Source: Gloeobacter violaceus PCC 7421 (GTDB taxonomy: Bacteria; Cyanobacteriota; Cyanobacteriia; Gloeobacterales; Gloeobacteraceae). From it: DNA of 64,000 nt. The position numbers were made by a program, and so were the translations under genes. The stretch spans positions 1,116,001-1,180,000 of the forward strand of contig NC_005125.1 in assembly GCF_000011385.1 (NCBI RefSeq). The letters run 5' to 3'. The notes under the pieces are model-generated. The model was not told the DNA's origin, did not search any database, and saw nothing but the letters and a program-made list of their open reading frames with translations. Position 1 is the first letter of the stretch; each line of letters begins with the position of its first letter. Positions 9,236-17,929 of this stretch are shown here, piece after piece.

Positions 9236-10654
9236 ATGGCGAAGACTCCCGATGACGTTCTCAAGATGATCCAGGATGAGGACGTCAAAATAGTTGACTT
9301 AAAATTCATCGATTTGCCGGGCACCTGGCAGCATTGTTCGTTTGCCACCAACCAGATCGATGCGGATGCTTTTGCCGAGGGCATCCCCTTTGACGGTTCG
9401 AGCATCCGTGGCTGGAAGGCCATCAACGAGTCGGACATGTTGATGGTGCCGGATCCGAGCACGGCGTTCATCGATCCGTTCTTCAAAGAGACGACTTTGA
9501 GCCTTACCTGCTCGATCCGCGAGCCGCGCACGGGCGAACCCTACGGCCGCGATCCGCGCACGATTGCCGCGAAGGCACTTGAATATCTCAAAGGCACCGG
9601 CATCGCCGACACTGCCTACTTCGGTCCCGAGGCGGAATTTTTCATCTTCGACGATGTGCGGTTCGATCAGACCCAGAATGCGGGCTACTACTATCTCGAC
9701 TCGGTCGAAGGCAACTGGAACACCGGCCGCAACGAAGGTCCCAATCTAGGCTACAAGCCCCGCAACAAAGAAGGGTACTTCCCGGTTGCCCCCACCGATT
9801 CGATGCAGGATATCCGCACGGAGATGCTGCTCACCATGGGCAGTCTGGGGGTGCCCATCGAGAAGCACCACCACGAAGTGGCCTCCGGCGGTCAGGCCGA
9901 ACTTGGGGTGCGCTTTTTGTCGATGGTGGAGGCGGCGGACGCGCTGCAGATCTACAAGTACGTGATCAAAAACGTCGCCCGCAAGCACGGCAAGGTAGCG
10001 ACCTTCATGCCCAAGCCAATCTTTAACGACAACGGCACCGGCATGCACACCCACCAGTCGCTCTGGAAGGACGGCCAGCCGCTGTTCGCAGGCGACAAGT
10101 ACGCCGACTTGAGCGAAATGGCGCTCTACTACATCGGCGGCCTGCTCAAGCACGCCCCGGCGATTCTGGCCTTTTCCAACCCGACCACCAACTCCTACAA
10201 GCGCCTGGTGCCCGGTTTCGAGGCGCCGGTGAACTTGGCCTACTCCCAGGGCAACCGCTCCGCTTCGATCCGCATCCCGCTGAGCGGCAAGAGCCCCAAG
10301 GCCAAGCGTCTGGAATTCCGCTGCCCCGACGCCAGCTCCAACGCCTACATCGCCTTTGCGGCGATGCTGATGGCGGGTCTGGACGGCATCAAGAACAAGA
10401 TCGACCCGGGCGAGCCTCTCGATGTCGATATTTACGAGCTGTCCGCCGAGGAGTTGGCCAAGGTGCCCTCCACCCCCGGTTCGCTCTCCGAAGCCCTCAA
10501 GGCGCTCGAAGAGGACCACGCTTTTCTGACCGAGGGCGGCGTCTTCAGCGAGGAGCTGATCAACGTCTGGATCGAGTACAAGCTCGAAAAAGAAGTGATC
10601 CCGATGTCGCTCAGGCCCCACCCCTACGAGTTCTCGCTCTACTTCGACGTCTAA
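9236..10654 (+). CDS. glnA: Glutamine synthetase type I
   Basis: Makes glutamine from glutamate and ammonium with ATP, the entry point of nitrogen into cyanobacterial metabolism. The 472 residues match the GlnA type I length. Landmarks: FDGSSIRGW near residue 59, the metal-binding EAEFFIFDD, the ATP-binding [16 protein letters not shown], and NRSASIRIP. The ribosome site taggaga lies upstream. It is controlled by the NtcA site described separately and ends in a hairpin terminator. An adenylylation-type tyrosine is not evident near the C-terminus. Confidence 0.97.
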   Translation: MAKTPDDVLKMIQDEDVKIVDLKFIDLPGTWQHCSFATNQIDADAFAEGIPFDGSSIRGWKAINESDMLMVPDPSTAFIDPFFKETTLSLTCSIREPRTGEPYGRDPRTIAAKALEYLKGTGIADTAYFGPEAEFFIFDDVRFDQTQNAGYYYLDSVEGNWNTGRNEGPNLGYKPRNKEGYFPVAPTDSMQDIRTEMLLTMGSLGVPIEKHHHEVASGGQAELGVRFLSMVEAADALQIYKYVIKNVARKHGKVATFMPKPIFNDNGTGMHTHQSLWKDGQPLFAGDKYADLSEMALYYIGGLLKHAPAILAFSNPTTNSYKRLVPGFEAPVNLAYSQGNRSASIRIPLSGKSPKAKRLEFRCPDASSNAYIAFAAMLMAGLDGIKNKIDPGEPLDVDIYELSAEELAKVPSTPGSLSEALKALEEDHAFLTEGGVFSEELINVWIEYKLEKEVIPMSLRPHPYEFSLYFDV

Positions 10655-10678
10655 GCGACGCCTGAGCGGTAACTTTCG

Positions 10679-10710
10679 CCCCGGCGGCTACGGCTTGGCC
10701 GGGGTTTTGA
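10679..10710 (+). terminator. Rho-independent terminator of glnA
   Basis: CCCCGGC (10679-10685) pairs with GCCGGGG (10698-10704) and is followed by TTTTGATTTTT. It lies 24 bases after the glnA stop, between glnA and convergent tadA. Confidence 0.85.
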
Positions 10711-10718
10711 TTTTTCGG

Positions 10719-11171
10719 TTACCTTTGCTCCTCAAACCACCTGCAAAGCAAATCCCGGCAGGCCCGCTCTTCAATGCCTGCAACAACGGGCAGGCGGTGG
10801 AAGCTTACGGCGCTCGCCGGTAAGTTGAGCACCGAACCTACTGCTCCGGCTTTGGGATCGTCGGCGCCGTAAACGAGCAGGCCCAGGCGTGATTGCAAAA
10901 TCGCACCGGCGCACATCGCACAGGGCTCCAGGGTGACGTAAAGCGTGCAGTCGGTCAGCCGCCAGTCGCGCAGCTTCGCGCAGGCGGCGCGCATCGCCAC
11001 GATCTCGGCGTGGGCGGTCGGGTCATAGTCGCGCTCGCGGCGGTTGGCGCCGGTAGCCAGGAGCACTCCGGACGCATCCACCACCAGCGCACCGACGGGT
11101 ACCTCCCCCACCCGGCCCGCCTCGCGCGCCAGCTCCAGGGCCATACCCATCCACTCGCTGTGACTTTTCAC
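10719..11171 (-). CDS. tadA: tRNA-specific adenosine deaminase
   Basis: Converts adenosine 34 of tRNA-Arg(ACG) to inosine. The zinc-deaminase motifs are complete: HAE (with the catalytic glutamate) in PTAHAEIVAM and PCAMCAGA. 150 residues, normal length. The start is a GTG at 11171, only 10 bases after the 3' end of tRNA-Gln on the same strand, and no ribosome site is visible; an internal ATG (11150) would shorten the N-terminal helix that the family normally has. Confidence 0.93.
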   Translation of the reverse strand: MKSHSEWMGMALELAREAGRVGEVPVGALVVDASGVLLATGANRRERDYDPTAHAEIVAMRAACAKLRDWRLTDCTLYVTLEPCAMCAGAILQSRLGLLVYGADDPKAGAVGSVLNLPASAVSFHRLPVVAGIEERACRDLLCRWFEEQR

Positions 11172-11181
11172 TTGGGCTTAG

Positions 11182-11254
11182 CTGGGGAACTAGGACTCGA
11201 ACCTAGAGACTTCAGGGCCAGAACCTGACGTGTTGCCAATTACACCATTCCCCA
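11182..11254 (-). tRNA. tRNA-Gln (anticodon CTG)
   Basis: The minus strand folds as a full cloverleaf of 73 bases: acceptor TGGGGAA/TTCCCCA, U8, D-stem GTG/CAC, anticodon stem TCAGG/CCTGA with loop TTCTGGC (anticodon CTG, reading CAG), variable loop AGTCT, T-stem CTAGG/CCTAG with loop TTCGAGT, discriminator G. U1-A72 and discriminator G fit glutamine tRNA identity. CCA is not encoded (CTA follows). tadA starts 10 bases downstream. Confidence 0.95.
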
Positions 11255-11347
11255 ATGGCTTATCCAAGCTCGCACACCGCTTTGGGCAGTGTCAAGCTGC
11301 GACCCTCTCTGTATGCTGTGAAAATCGACCGCTCTACAGGTGCACGC

Positions 11348-11950
11348 ATGCTCTCGCAGATCGTTCGCCCGATGGTGCATACCCAGATCCGGCTTCTGGC
11401 CGGTTCCGCAGCGCCGCGCTCGACGCTGGTCAATTTGCTTTCGCAGTGGCTCGGGTTCCTCGGGGTGCGCGCCCGGGTCACCCACCTGGAACCGGACACC
11501 AACCGCATCTACGTCTCTTTTTGCGTCGAGAAGCCTGAAGCCTGCGACCCCCACGACTGGCAACACATCCTAGGCAAACTTCAGCGCACCCCAGGAATGC
11601 CCACCGCCGCTCCGTTCGAGCCCACCCCCACCCAGCAGAGCCAGCTGCACCGCCTGCTCGCCCACATGATCCAGGCGGGCCAGGGCGAGGGGCCGATTCC
11701 CTGGGAGAATCTGAGACCCCAACTGATGGCCCTCGGTTTCGACGAGGCGACCTTGGCTGGGATCCGTTCGCATCTATCCAGTCCACAGCCGCTCGAAGCG
11801 GTGCTCGCGGAGCTCGATCCGGATGTGGCTGCCCTCGCCCTAGCCAGGGCCGTCGGTATCGCCATGCTTGATCGCCGCATCAACCCCTCAGAAGACAGTG
11901 CCCTCACTGCGCTGCTGCAGGCGATGGGGCGCAGCAATTCTGGAGATTAG
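11348..11950 (+). CDS. Hypothetical protein, possible TerB-like C-terminal helices
   Basis: The open frame begins at 11255, but that would place its start flush against the opposite-strand tRNA; the ATG at 11348 (MLSQIVRPMV, acagg upstream) is preferred, giving 200 residues. The N-terminal half contains an LLSQWLGFLGVRARVTHL stretch; the C-terminal half (LDPDVAALALARAVGIAMLDRRINPSEDSALTALL) resembles TerB-type helical bundles. No function assigned. Confidence 0.6.
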   Translation: MLSQIVRPMVHTQIRLLAGSAAPRSTLVNLLSQWLGFLGVRARVTHLEPDTNRIYVSFCVEKPEACDPHDWQHILGKLQRTPGMPTAAPFEPTPTQQSQLHRLLAHMIQAGQGEGPIPWENLRPQLMALGFDEATLAGIRSHLSSPQPLEAVLAELDPDVAALALARAVGIAMLDRRINPSEDSALTALLQAMGRSNSGD

Positions 11951-11992
11951 CCCGACCCGCTCGTTCGACTTGCGGATTGCTTCGCAGGCTTA

Positions 11993-13957
11993 CTAGTGGT
12001 CGACGGCCGTCAGAAATTGGGTGTTGCCGTTGGCGGAGACCACCGCGCCGATCGCCGCTACCGGGTCGATGCCGCCGGCTTCACCGCGGCCGGCGGTGCG
12101 CTTGAGCAGCTCACGGATCTCAGGCGGCTTGAGATCCGGCTGGAGGCTTTTGAGCATAGCGACCACTCCACTCACAAAGGGCGCGGCAGCGGAGGTGCCG
12201 CGCAGCAGCGCTCCGGCGTCGCGGGCGAGCACGTCGGGGCGGGGTACGCCGTCTAGTTGGGGACCGCGGCCGCTGTGGGGGACGATGGCGAACTTGCCCC
12301 CCTTGGCCTCCAGGGCACCGACCATTAGACTCTGGGCGGCGAGGGCGTAGGGGGCGGCGCTGATGCTCGCGGCGTTGCTGGGCGATTCGAGCACGGCTGC
12401 CTGGCTCACACCGACCCGCAGCGCCCGGCCGCGCATGGTCTGGGGGGGCATGGCGCTACCGACCGCGATCGCAAAATATTCACCGCCGCCGGTGACCGGG
12501 ATGAAGCCGGGCTTGCCGAAGTTGGCGGAGCCGGGCCGGGCCAGCCGCAGCACCTCCTTGGGCGGCTTGCTGCCCAACTGGTTGTCGTTGGAGAAGCCTA
12601 CGACTTTGTCGGAGCGCGCCTCGCGCACTTCGAGGGTCAGATCGCTCGCACGCCGGGCCACCGGAGCGTACTCGTCGTCCCAGGCGACGAAGACCTGATT
12701 GTCCGGTAACCGGCGCGGCCAGAAAAAGCGGATCTGGGTCTGCCGCTGCGGCCCCAGCAGCAGCCTGCGGCCGTCGAAGCGGCCGCCGTCGGGAAGGTAG
12801 GCAAGCGAACGGTTGTAGTTGCCCGCCGCCACCACCAGCGAAGTGCCGCGCTTGGCGAGCTTGCGGCCTAAAGCCTGGGCGAGCGGGCCGTCGCCGCGCA
12901 AAAAGCTCTCTTCAGGAATCGCCTTACCCAGCGAGACATTGATCACATCGGCCTCCAGCGCCAACGCCCGGTCGATCGCCCGGTAGACGTTGCCGCCGGG
13001 AGCACTGCCTACCGAGAGCAAAATCAACTGCGCCTCAGGGGCGACCGCTCGGAGAATGGCGGCGACGGCGGTGCCGTGGGCCTTACCGGCGGCACTTTCG
13101 CCGCGCACCGCCCCGACCGTTTCGGCGTACAGCACCCCGCCGCCGCCGGCGAGTCGTGGGTCTTTGGGATCAAAGTCGCCGTCGATGACAGCCACTTTGA
13201 CGCCCTTGCCCGTCCAGCCGCGCTGGTGCAACTTGGCCACATCGGCGGGGCTGTCGATCCGGGCCGGCAGTCGAGGAGCCTGCTGTTGTTCTTCTTCGCT
13301 GGGAAGCGAAATTCCCAGTACGCACTCCTGGGCGGCGAGTTGTTCGAGCCGCTGGGTAGCTACTGCTCCCACTACCCGGTCGTAGGCGATTGCCTGCGGG
13401 TCGAGGCCGAAGCTTGCGAGGGTTTGCCTTTGGGCTGCGGTAAGGTCGGGATGCAGGGTGACTTCGACTTCGAGTGCTGCCGGGTTACCTCCGGGACGGC
13501 CGCCGTCCAGGGCGGCCAGGTAGCTGGCGATGGTCGAATCCATCTTGGTGAGGTGCCGGTCGTCGATGTGTACGACAAAGTCGAGCCGGGACAGCGCCCG
13601 GAGCACCCCCGGCGTCGCCGCCAGCGGCGAGCCGCCCCGCACGGCCCGCGCCGCATCGATGCCCAGATCTTCGAGTTTGATGCGCTGGGTTTCGCTCAGC
13701 GCGGGCAAGGCGAAGACGACCACGTCAATTTTCGCCTCCGGTTTGCCGCGCACGGTTTTGCGCCGGCTAAATTCGAGCACCCGCGGCCCGAGGCGGCTTA
13801 TGGTCTCGTCCGCTCCGGCCCCCGCCGGTTGGGCGTTTACCGCTACCCCCGGCCACAGGCCGAAAAGGGCGGCAAGCAGGAACTGGATTGCGACAACCCG
13901 CCCGCCCAGCCCCAGGGCGCCGGCGCGCAGATTGTGTAGTGAGAAACCCGACGACAT
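11993..13957 (-). CDS. Secreted subtilisin-family (S8) serine protease
   Basis: The ATG at 13957 gives 654 residues with an N-terminal hydrophobic segment (VVAIQFLLAALFGLWPGVAVNAQ) acting as signal or anchor. The catalytic triad is visible: Asp in VAVIDGDFD (about residue 258), His in HGTAVAAIL (about 292), Ser in GTSAAAPFVSGVVAMLKS (about 584), with oxyanion Asn in VVAAGNYNRS. The region before the catalytic domain (residues 50-240) may be an inhibitory propeptide. It is third in an operon after a sigma factor and a membrane protein, 19 nt after the latter, suggesting control by that sigma factor. Confidence 0.9.
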   Translation of the reverse strand: MSSGFSLHNLRAGALGLGGRVVAIQFLLAALFGLWPGVAVNAQPAGAGADETISRLGPRVLEFSRRKTVRGKPEAKIDVVVFALPALSETQRIKLEDLGIDAARAVRGGSPLAATPGVLRALSRLDFVVHIDDRHLTKMDSTIASYLAALDGGRPGGNPAALEVEVTLHPDLTAAQRQTLASFGLDPQAIAYDRVVGAVATQRLEQLAAQECVLGISLPSEEEQQQAPRLPARIDSPADVAKLHQRGWTGKGVKVAVIDGDFDPKDPRLAGGGGVLYAETVGAVRGESAAGKAHGTAVAAILRAVAPEAQLILLSVGSAPGGNVYRAIDRALALEADVINVSLGKAIPEESFLRGDGPLAQALGRKLAKRGTSLVVAAGNYNRSLAYLPDGGRFDGRRLLLGPQRQTQIRFFWPRRLPDNQVFVAWDDEYAPVARRASDLTLEVREARSDKVVGFSNDNQLGSKPPKEVLRLARPGSANFGKPGFIPVTGGGEYFAIAVGSAMPPQTMRGRALRVGVSQAAVLESPSNAASISAAPYALAAQSLMVGALEAKGGKFAIVPHSGRGPQLDGVPRPDVLARDAGALLRGTSAAAPFVSGVVAMLKSLQPDLKPPEIRELLKRTAGRGEAGGIDPVAAIGAVVSANGNTQFLTAVDH

Positions 13958-13976
13958 GCCCGACCACTCCACCGAT

Positions 13977-14621
13977 CTAAAGACTTTCCAATTGAACCGC
14001 TTCGTCGAAGCGCACGGGCAGCACCTGGGCGGGACGCAGTTCGACGACCGCGACCGCTGTGCTGCCCTGGCGGGTCTGCATTTTGCTGGCCAGCGGGGCA
14101 CTGGTGGCCTGGATGCGGTAGGTGCGGCCGTTCAAAATCAGCGATTCGAACTTCAGCACCGCATGGGCGGCATCGACGGGAACCAACGAACCGACCAGGG
14201 CGGTACCCGCCGGAAAGGAGACCGCTCCCACCCGCCCTTCGACCGGCAGGCGCACCGCCGTATTGGCCACCAGCGTCTCGGCGGGCGCCCGGTAAACCAC
14301 TTGGCCGCGGGCGCCGCGCTCCAGCCACAGCGGAAAGCGCACCGGCTCGGGCACATCGGTGAGGCTCTGGGGCTCTGAGAATTCCTCGGTGTGGGGCGCC
14401 GGAGCGAGCAGCAGCCCCGGCAGGCGGCCCGTCAGCACCACCGCCAGACCGGCTGCCGCCAGGGAGGCCGGGGCTGCCCACAGCCACGGCGAGGGGGTGC
14501 GCCGGGACGGACGGGTCTGCGGTGGTGCACCGGCTGGGCGGTGCCGCCCCGGGCTGCGCACCCAGCCGGAATTTTTGATCAGGGTCGGCAGCGCCTTTTC
14601 GAAGCGATCAGGGTTCATCAT
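13977..14621 (-). CDS. Single-pass membrane protein with VirB10/TrbI-like periplasmic domain; possible sigma-factor partner
   Basis: The start at 14621 (or the adjacent ATG at 14618) is chosen for the ggag about 10 bases before it, and overlaps the end of the sigma gene by 14 bases. The 214 residues comprise a basic, proline-rich cytoplasmic tail, one membrane segment (WLWAAPASLAAAGLAVVLTG, about residues 47-66) and a beta-rich outer domain with FPAGTALVGSL and LILNGRTYRIQATS, which recalls VirB10/TrbI barrels. The gene order sigma - membrane protein - protease suggests an anti-sigma role, but no zinc-binding anti-sigma motif is seen. Confidence 0.6.
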   Translation of the reverse strand: MMNPDRFEKALPTLIKNSGWVRSPGRHRPAGAPPQTRPSRRTPSPWLWAAPASLAAAGLAVVLTGRLPGLLLAPAPHTEEFSEPQSLTDVPEPVRFPLWLERGARGQVVYRAPAETLVANTAVRLPVEGRVGAVSFPAGTALVGSLVPVDAAHAVLKFESLILNGRTYRIQATSAPLASKMQTRQGSTAVAVVELRPAQVLPVRFDEAVQLESL

Positions 14622-15465
14622 GGGGGTCTCCAAAGATCTCCTTGGCAAATCGAGTTCCATCGCAGTCGTGACAAAATGATTCTCCCAACAGCGCCACCAG
14701 TCGGTTGCGGATGCGCCCGAGCCGCCGGGTGACGGCCGCCCGGGTCACCCCCAGCGAGCCGGCGATCCGCTCGTGGCTTTCGTCGAAGGCGTAGGCGCGC
14801 TCGATGAGCACCTGCTCCTCCGGCGTGAGTGCCTCGATAGCCTGCCGGAAACGGCAGGCGCACTGCTCTTCCAACAACTCAAAATCCGGTGAACTTCCCC
14901 TCGACACCAGCACATCCTGCAGAACGGCATCGCCGCCCTGGCCGAGCGGCGTATTCAGCGAAGCGGGGTTGGCGAGCGCCTGGGCCTGGGTGCGCGAGCG
15001 CTCGGCGCGCAGCCCCAGGTTCCGGGTGCGCCCCCAATAAGGGTTGTCGCGGCGCTTCAGTTCGGCAAAAGTCGTGCGCAGTACCGTGGCCTTCAGCCAG
15101 GTGCCAAACCCGGCCCGCGCCGGGTCAAAGTTGTCTAGTTCCCCGGTCGTCAGCCGGATGAGCACCTCCATGACAAAATCCTCCGCATCGAGAGGACGGC
15201 TGCCCAACTGCCAGAAATCTTTGCGCTTGAGAAACGCCCGGCTAAATCGCGCCACTTCCTCGACAAAGACGTTCAATCCCGCTTCGCGCAACGCCCCGTC
15301 GGCGGACTCGACGGCCTGCAACCGGGCGGACAGAGCATAATCCCGATTGCAGCAGCTTGCCTCCCGCTGCCGCAACAGCGGCTTCAGATTGCCTGCCAGG
15401 CGATCGAGGTCGGTTACGGCCATCTGCTTCACATTTTCGAACAACGGTGCAACAGCACTTTCCAT
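14608..15465 (-). CDS. Sigma-70 family factor, ECF-like
   Basis: The 285 residues hold region 2 (DAEDFVMEVLIRLTTGELDNFDP with AGFGTWLKATVLRTTFAELKRR) and region 4 (ALTPEEQVLIERAYAFDESHERIAGSLGVTRAAVTRRLGRIRNRL), with no region 3 between, as in ECF-type factors. An N-terminal extension of about 90 residues and a C-terminal tail with CHDCDG are unusual. It leads a minus-strand operon with a membrane protein and a subtilisin. Confidence 0.85.
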   Translation of the reverse strand: MESAVAPLFENVKQMAVTDLDRLAGNLKPLLRQREASCCNRDYALSARLQAVESADGALREAGLNVFVEEVARFSRAFLKRKDFWQLGSRPLDAEDFVMEVLIRLTTGELDNFDPARAGFGTWLKATVLRTTFAELKRRDNPYWGRTRNLGLRAERSRTQAQALANPASLNTPLGQGGDAVLQDVLVSRGSSPDFELLEEQCACRFRQAIEALTPEEQVLIERAYAFDESHERIAGSLGVTRAAVTRRLGRIRNRLVALLGESFCHDCDGTRFAKEIFGDPHDEP

Positions 15466-15725
15466 GGTTCGCTATCCATCGAAACACTCCCGGAGCGGCA
15501 ACCTGTGTCCGAATGTCCGGCCTTCTTCAAGTCGCGGGTCGGACAGCGTGGTATCCTACCTGCCCATGGGCAAAAGGCCGACCGGCGGTTACCTCGAAGG
15601 CCAACAGGTCGATGCCCGGGCAAAGTTGTTCGCCTTCGCGCACACCCGCGTGGTAACCGAACCCCTCAAAATGACCCATGTGCACTTATAGAACGAGAAT
15701 GAAGCACGACAAGGAGCAAGGTATC

Positions 15726-16784
15726 TTGATATTCCAAAGGGCATTCGCTGCTTCTCGCCCCCGCGGGCGATCGGCGCTTTATCGCCTGGGGCCTGGGCTG
15801 CTGGCCGCCTCGGGCCTGTGCGCGGCTTTGGCGGTCTTCAGTGCTTCAGCACCCGCCCAATTGCCCGCCTGCGCGCGCACCGACTTCAACTGCGACGGCA
15901 AACCCGATGTAATCTGGCGTAACTTGGGTACCGGCGCCGAGGCGGGCAACAATCTGGTCTGGTACATGGACGGCCTGACCTACCTCTCGGCGGCCAACCT
16001 GCCTGCCCAACCCGATCTCAATTGGCAAATCGGCGGCACTGGAGACTTCACGGTCGACGGCAAGACGGACATCGTCTGGCGCGACTCCGGCACCGGCCTG
16101 AACTACGTCTGGTCGCTGGAAGACGACGACGATGACGATGATGACGATGACGACGATGATGACTTCGAACAGATCCCGCTACCGGCGGAGACGGATCTCG
16201 ACTGGCAAATTGTCGCGGTGGACAATTTCGGCAACAACGCCCAACCGGACATCCTCTGGCAGAACACGGCCACCGGCGAAGTGCGCATCTGGTACATGAA
16301 CGGAGCCGTGCGCGTCTCCACGACCATCCTTGGGGCGGAGAGCGACCTCAACTGGCGGATCGCGGGGGCGGGCGACTTTAACGGCGACGCCAAGCCGGAC
16401 ATTCTCTGGCGCAACTACGGCAGCGGCAGCGAGGCCGGCGCTCACCGCGTCTGGTATCTGGACGGCACCACCTTCACCGAGTCGGCGACCTTTTCGCCGG
16501 TGACCAATCTCGACTGGGAGATCGTCGGGGTGGGCGACTACGGTAAGCTTCAGAGCGGTGCTATCCCGCAGGTCGTCGCAGGCCAGGACGGCCAGACCGA
16601 CATCGTCTGGCGCAACAAGGTCACCGGCGAGAGTGCCATCTGGCTGATGAACGGCATCACCTTTAATCTCACCGGCTACCTGCCCCAGGTGGTCAATGTC
16701 GCGTCTTTGAACGCCGCCAACGGACTTCCGAGCACAACGCAAATCCAGGGCACCCCCAGCCCCTGGTCGGCAATTACCAAGTAA
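15726..16784 (+). CDS. Secreted FG-GAP/VCBS repeat protein with a 14-aspartate run
   Basis: A 352-residue exported protein: signal peptide ending SASAPAQ, then about six repeats of roughly 47-50 residues of the type DFNCDGKPDVIWRN...W..dG...L...LNWQI, each with an aspartate-rich calcium-type loop. The TTG at 15726 is chosen because aaggagca plus seven bases precedes it exactly as before the start of the paralogue at 16822. A run of 14 Asp codons (16122-16163, mixed GAC/GAT) replaces the normally Thr/Ser-rich segment of one repeat. Probably a beta-propeller or surface protein binding calcium; ligand unknown. Confidence 0.8.
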   Translation: MIFQRAFAASRPRGRSALYRLGPGLLAASGLCAALAVFSASAPAQLPACARTDFNCDGKPDVIWRNLGTGAEAGNNLVWYMDGLTYLSAANLPAQPDLNWQIGGTGDFTVDGKTDIVWRDSGTGLNYVWSLEDDDDDDDDDDDDDDFEQIPLPAETDLDWQIVAVDNFGNNAQPDILWQNTATGEVRIWYMNGAVRVSTTILGAESDLNWRIAGAGDFNGDAKPDILWRNYGSGSEAGAHRVWYLDGTTFTESATFSPVTNLDWEIVGVGDYGKLQSGAIPQVVAGQDGQTDIVWRNKVTGESAIWLMNGITFNLTGYLPQVVNVASLNAANGLPSTTQIQGTPSPWSAITK

Positions 16785-16821
16785 GACTTCTGCCCAGGTT
16801 GTAGCGAAGGAGCATTTTTTC

Positions 16822-17805
16822 ATGAAGATTTTCGACATTCCAGGTGTAATAGGTCAGGCGATTGGCGTCCGGGGGGGCCTGCTGATCGCGTCGATGGCCG
16901 GTGTGGCGCTGGTGCTGGCAAGCACCTCCGCACCCGCCCAGACCGCCTGCGTCCAGAGCGATTTTAATTGCGACGGCAAGCCGGACATCCTCTGGCGCAA
17001 CTACGGCACTTTTAACGCCGGCAAAACCGGTGTGTGGTTCATGAACGGCACTACCTATCTTTCGTTCGCCGATCTGCCGGTGGAGACCAATCCCGACTGG
17101 CAGATCGTGGGCACGGGCGATTTCAACACCGACGGCAAACCCGATATCATCTGGCGCAACAAGGCCACCGGTGCGAATTCCGTGTGGCTGATGAACGGCA
17201 CCCAACGCCTCTCGACGGTCACCCTGCCTGCCCAAAGCGATCTGAACTGGCAGATGGTGGGCGTGGGCGACTTCAATGCCGACGCCAAGTCCGACTTGGT
17301 CTGGCGCAATAAAGCCACGGGCGAAAATTCCGTCTGGTTGATGAACGGCACCACCCGCACTTCGACCGTCGCGTTGCCCGCCTGGACTGGCACCGCCTGG
17401 CAAGCCGTGGGTGTGGGCGACTTCAACGCCGACAAAAAGCCCGACTTGCTCTGGCGCAATAGCACCACCGGCCAGAACACCGTCTGGTACATGAACGGTA
17501 CCACCCGCACCTCGACCGCCAACCTGCCCACCCAGGCCGATCTCAACTGGCAAATCGGCGGCGCAAAAGACCTCAACAACGACGGCAAAGCCGAAGTCCT
17601 CTGGCGCAACCAGACCAGCGGCGAGAACGCCGTCTGGAACCTGAACGGCACAAAAGTCTCCTCGACACCCTTCTTGCCGCCGGTGAACGTTTACGCACCG
17701 GTGGATCGCACGGCCAGCAAGGGCTTGGCGAACACCCCCCAAACACAGGGGAAAAATTCGTTCTGGTTTTTCGACTCACAAGCTATAAACTACAGCCAGA
17801 ATTGA
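16822..17805 (+). CDS. Secreted FG-GAP/VCBS repeat protein (tandem paralogue)
   Basis: The 327 residues start MKIFDIPGV, with signal peptide ending TSAPAQ, then about six repeats such as DFNADAKSDLVWRN followed by SVWLMNGTTRTSTV and LNWQ. It has the same organisation as the gene 37 bases upstream but lacks the poly-aspartate run. The C-terminal 40 residues of both proteins have a similar TQGK/TQIQG tail. Tandem duplication is the simplest explanation. Confidence 0.85.
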   Translation: MKIFDIPGVIGQAIGVRGGLLIASMAGVALVLASTSAPAQTACVQSDFNCDGKPDILWRNYGTFNAGKTGVWFMNGTTYLSFADLPVETNPDWQIVGTGDFNTDGKPDIIWRNKATGANSVWLMNGTQRLSTVTLPAQSDLNWQMVGVGDFNADAKSDLVWRNKATGENSVWLMNGTTRTSTVALPAWTGTAWQAVGVGDFNADKKPDLLWRNSTTGQNTVWYMNGTTRTSTANLPTQADLNWQIGGAKDLNNDGKAEVLWRNQTSGENAVWNLNGTKVSSTPFLPPVNVYAPVDRTASKGLANTPQTQGKNSFWFFDSQAINYSQN

Positions 17806-17929
17806 GGTTGAATGCGGACGCTCTAAGCGAGATGGTTGTTCACCTGCTTACACAGTACCCTGGGCTGATGATGCGTGCTCGGTAGAAAGCGACTATTATC
17901 GCAGCTGACTCCTCCTCTCGCCTGAGTGC

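Noticed and set aside
15528-15698. Opposed short frames in the gap between the sigma gene and the FG-GAP gene
   Set aside because: Both strands give protein-like strings of 41-50 residues, so neither can be preferred; likely decayed DNA.
15880-17700. Regularly spaced similar sequences suggestive of a CRISPR-like or tandem DNA repeat
   Set aside because: Spacing of about 140-150 bases follows the FG-GAP protein repeats in frame; no short palindromic repeat with unique spacers.
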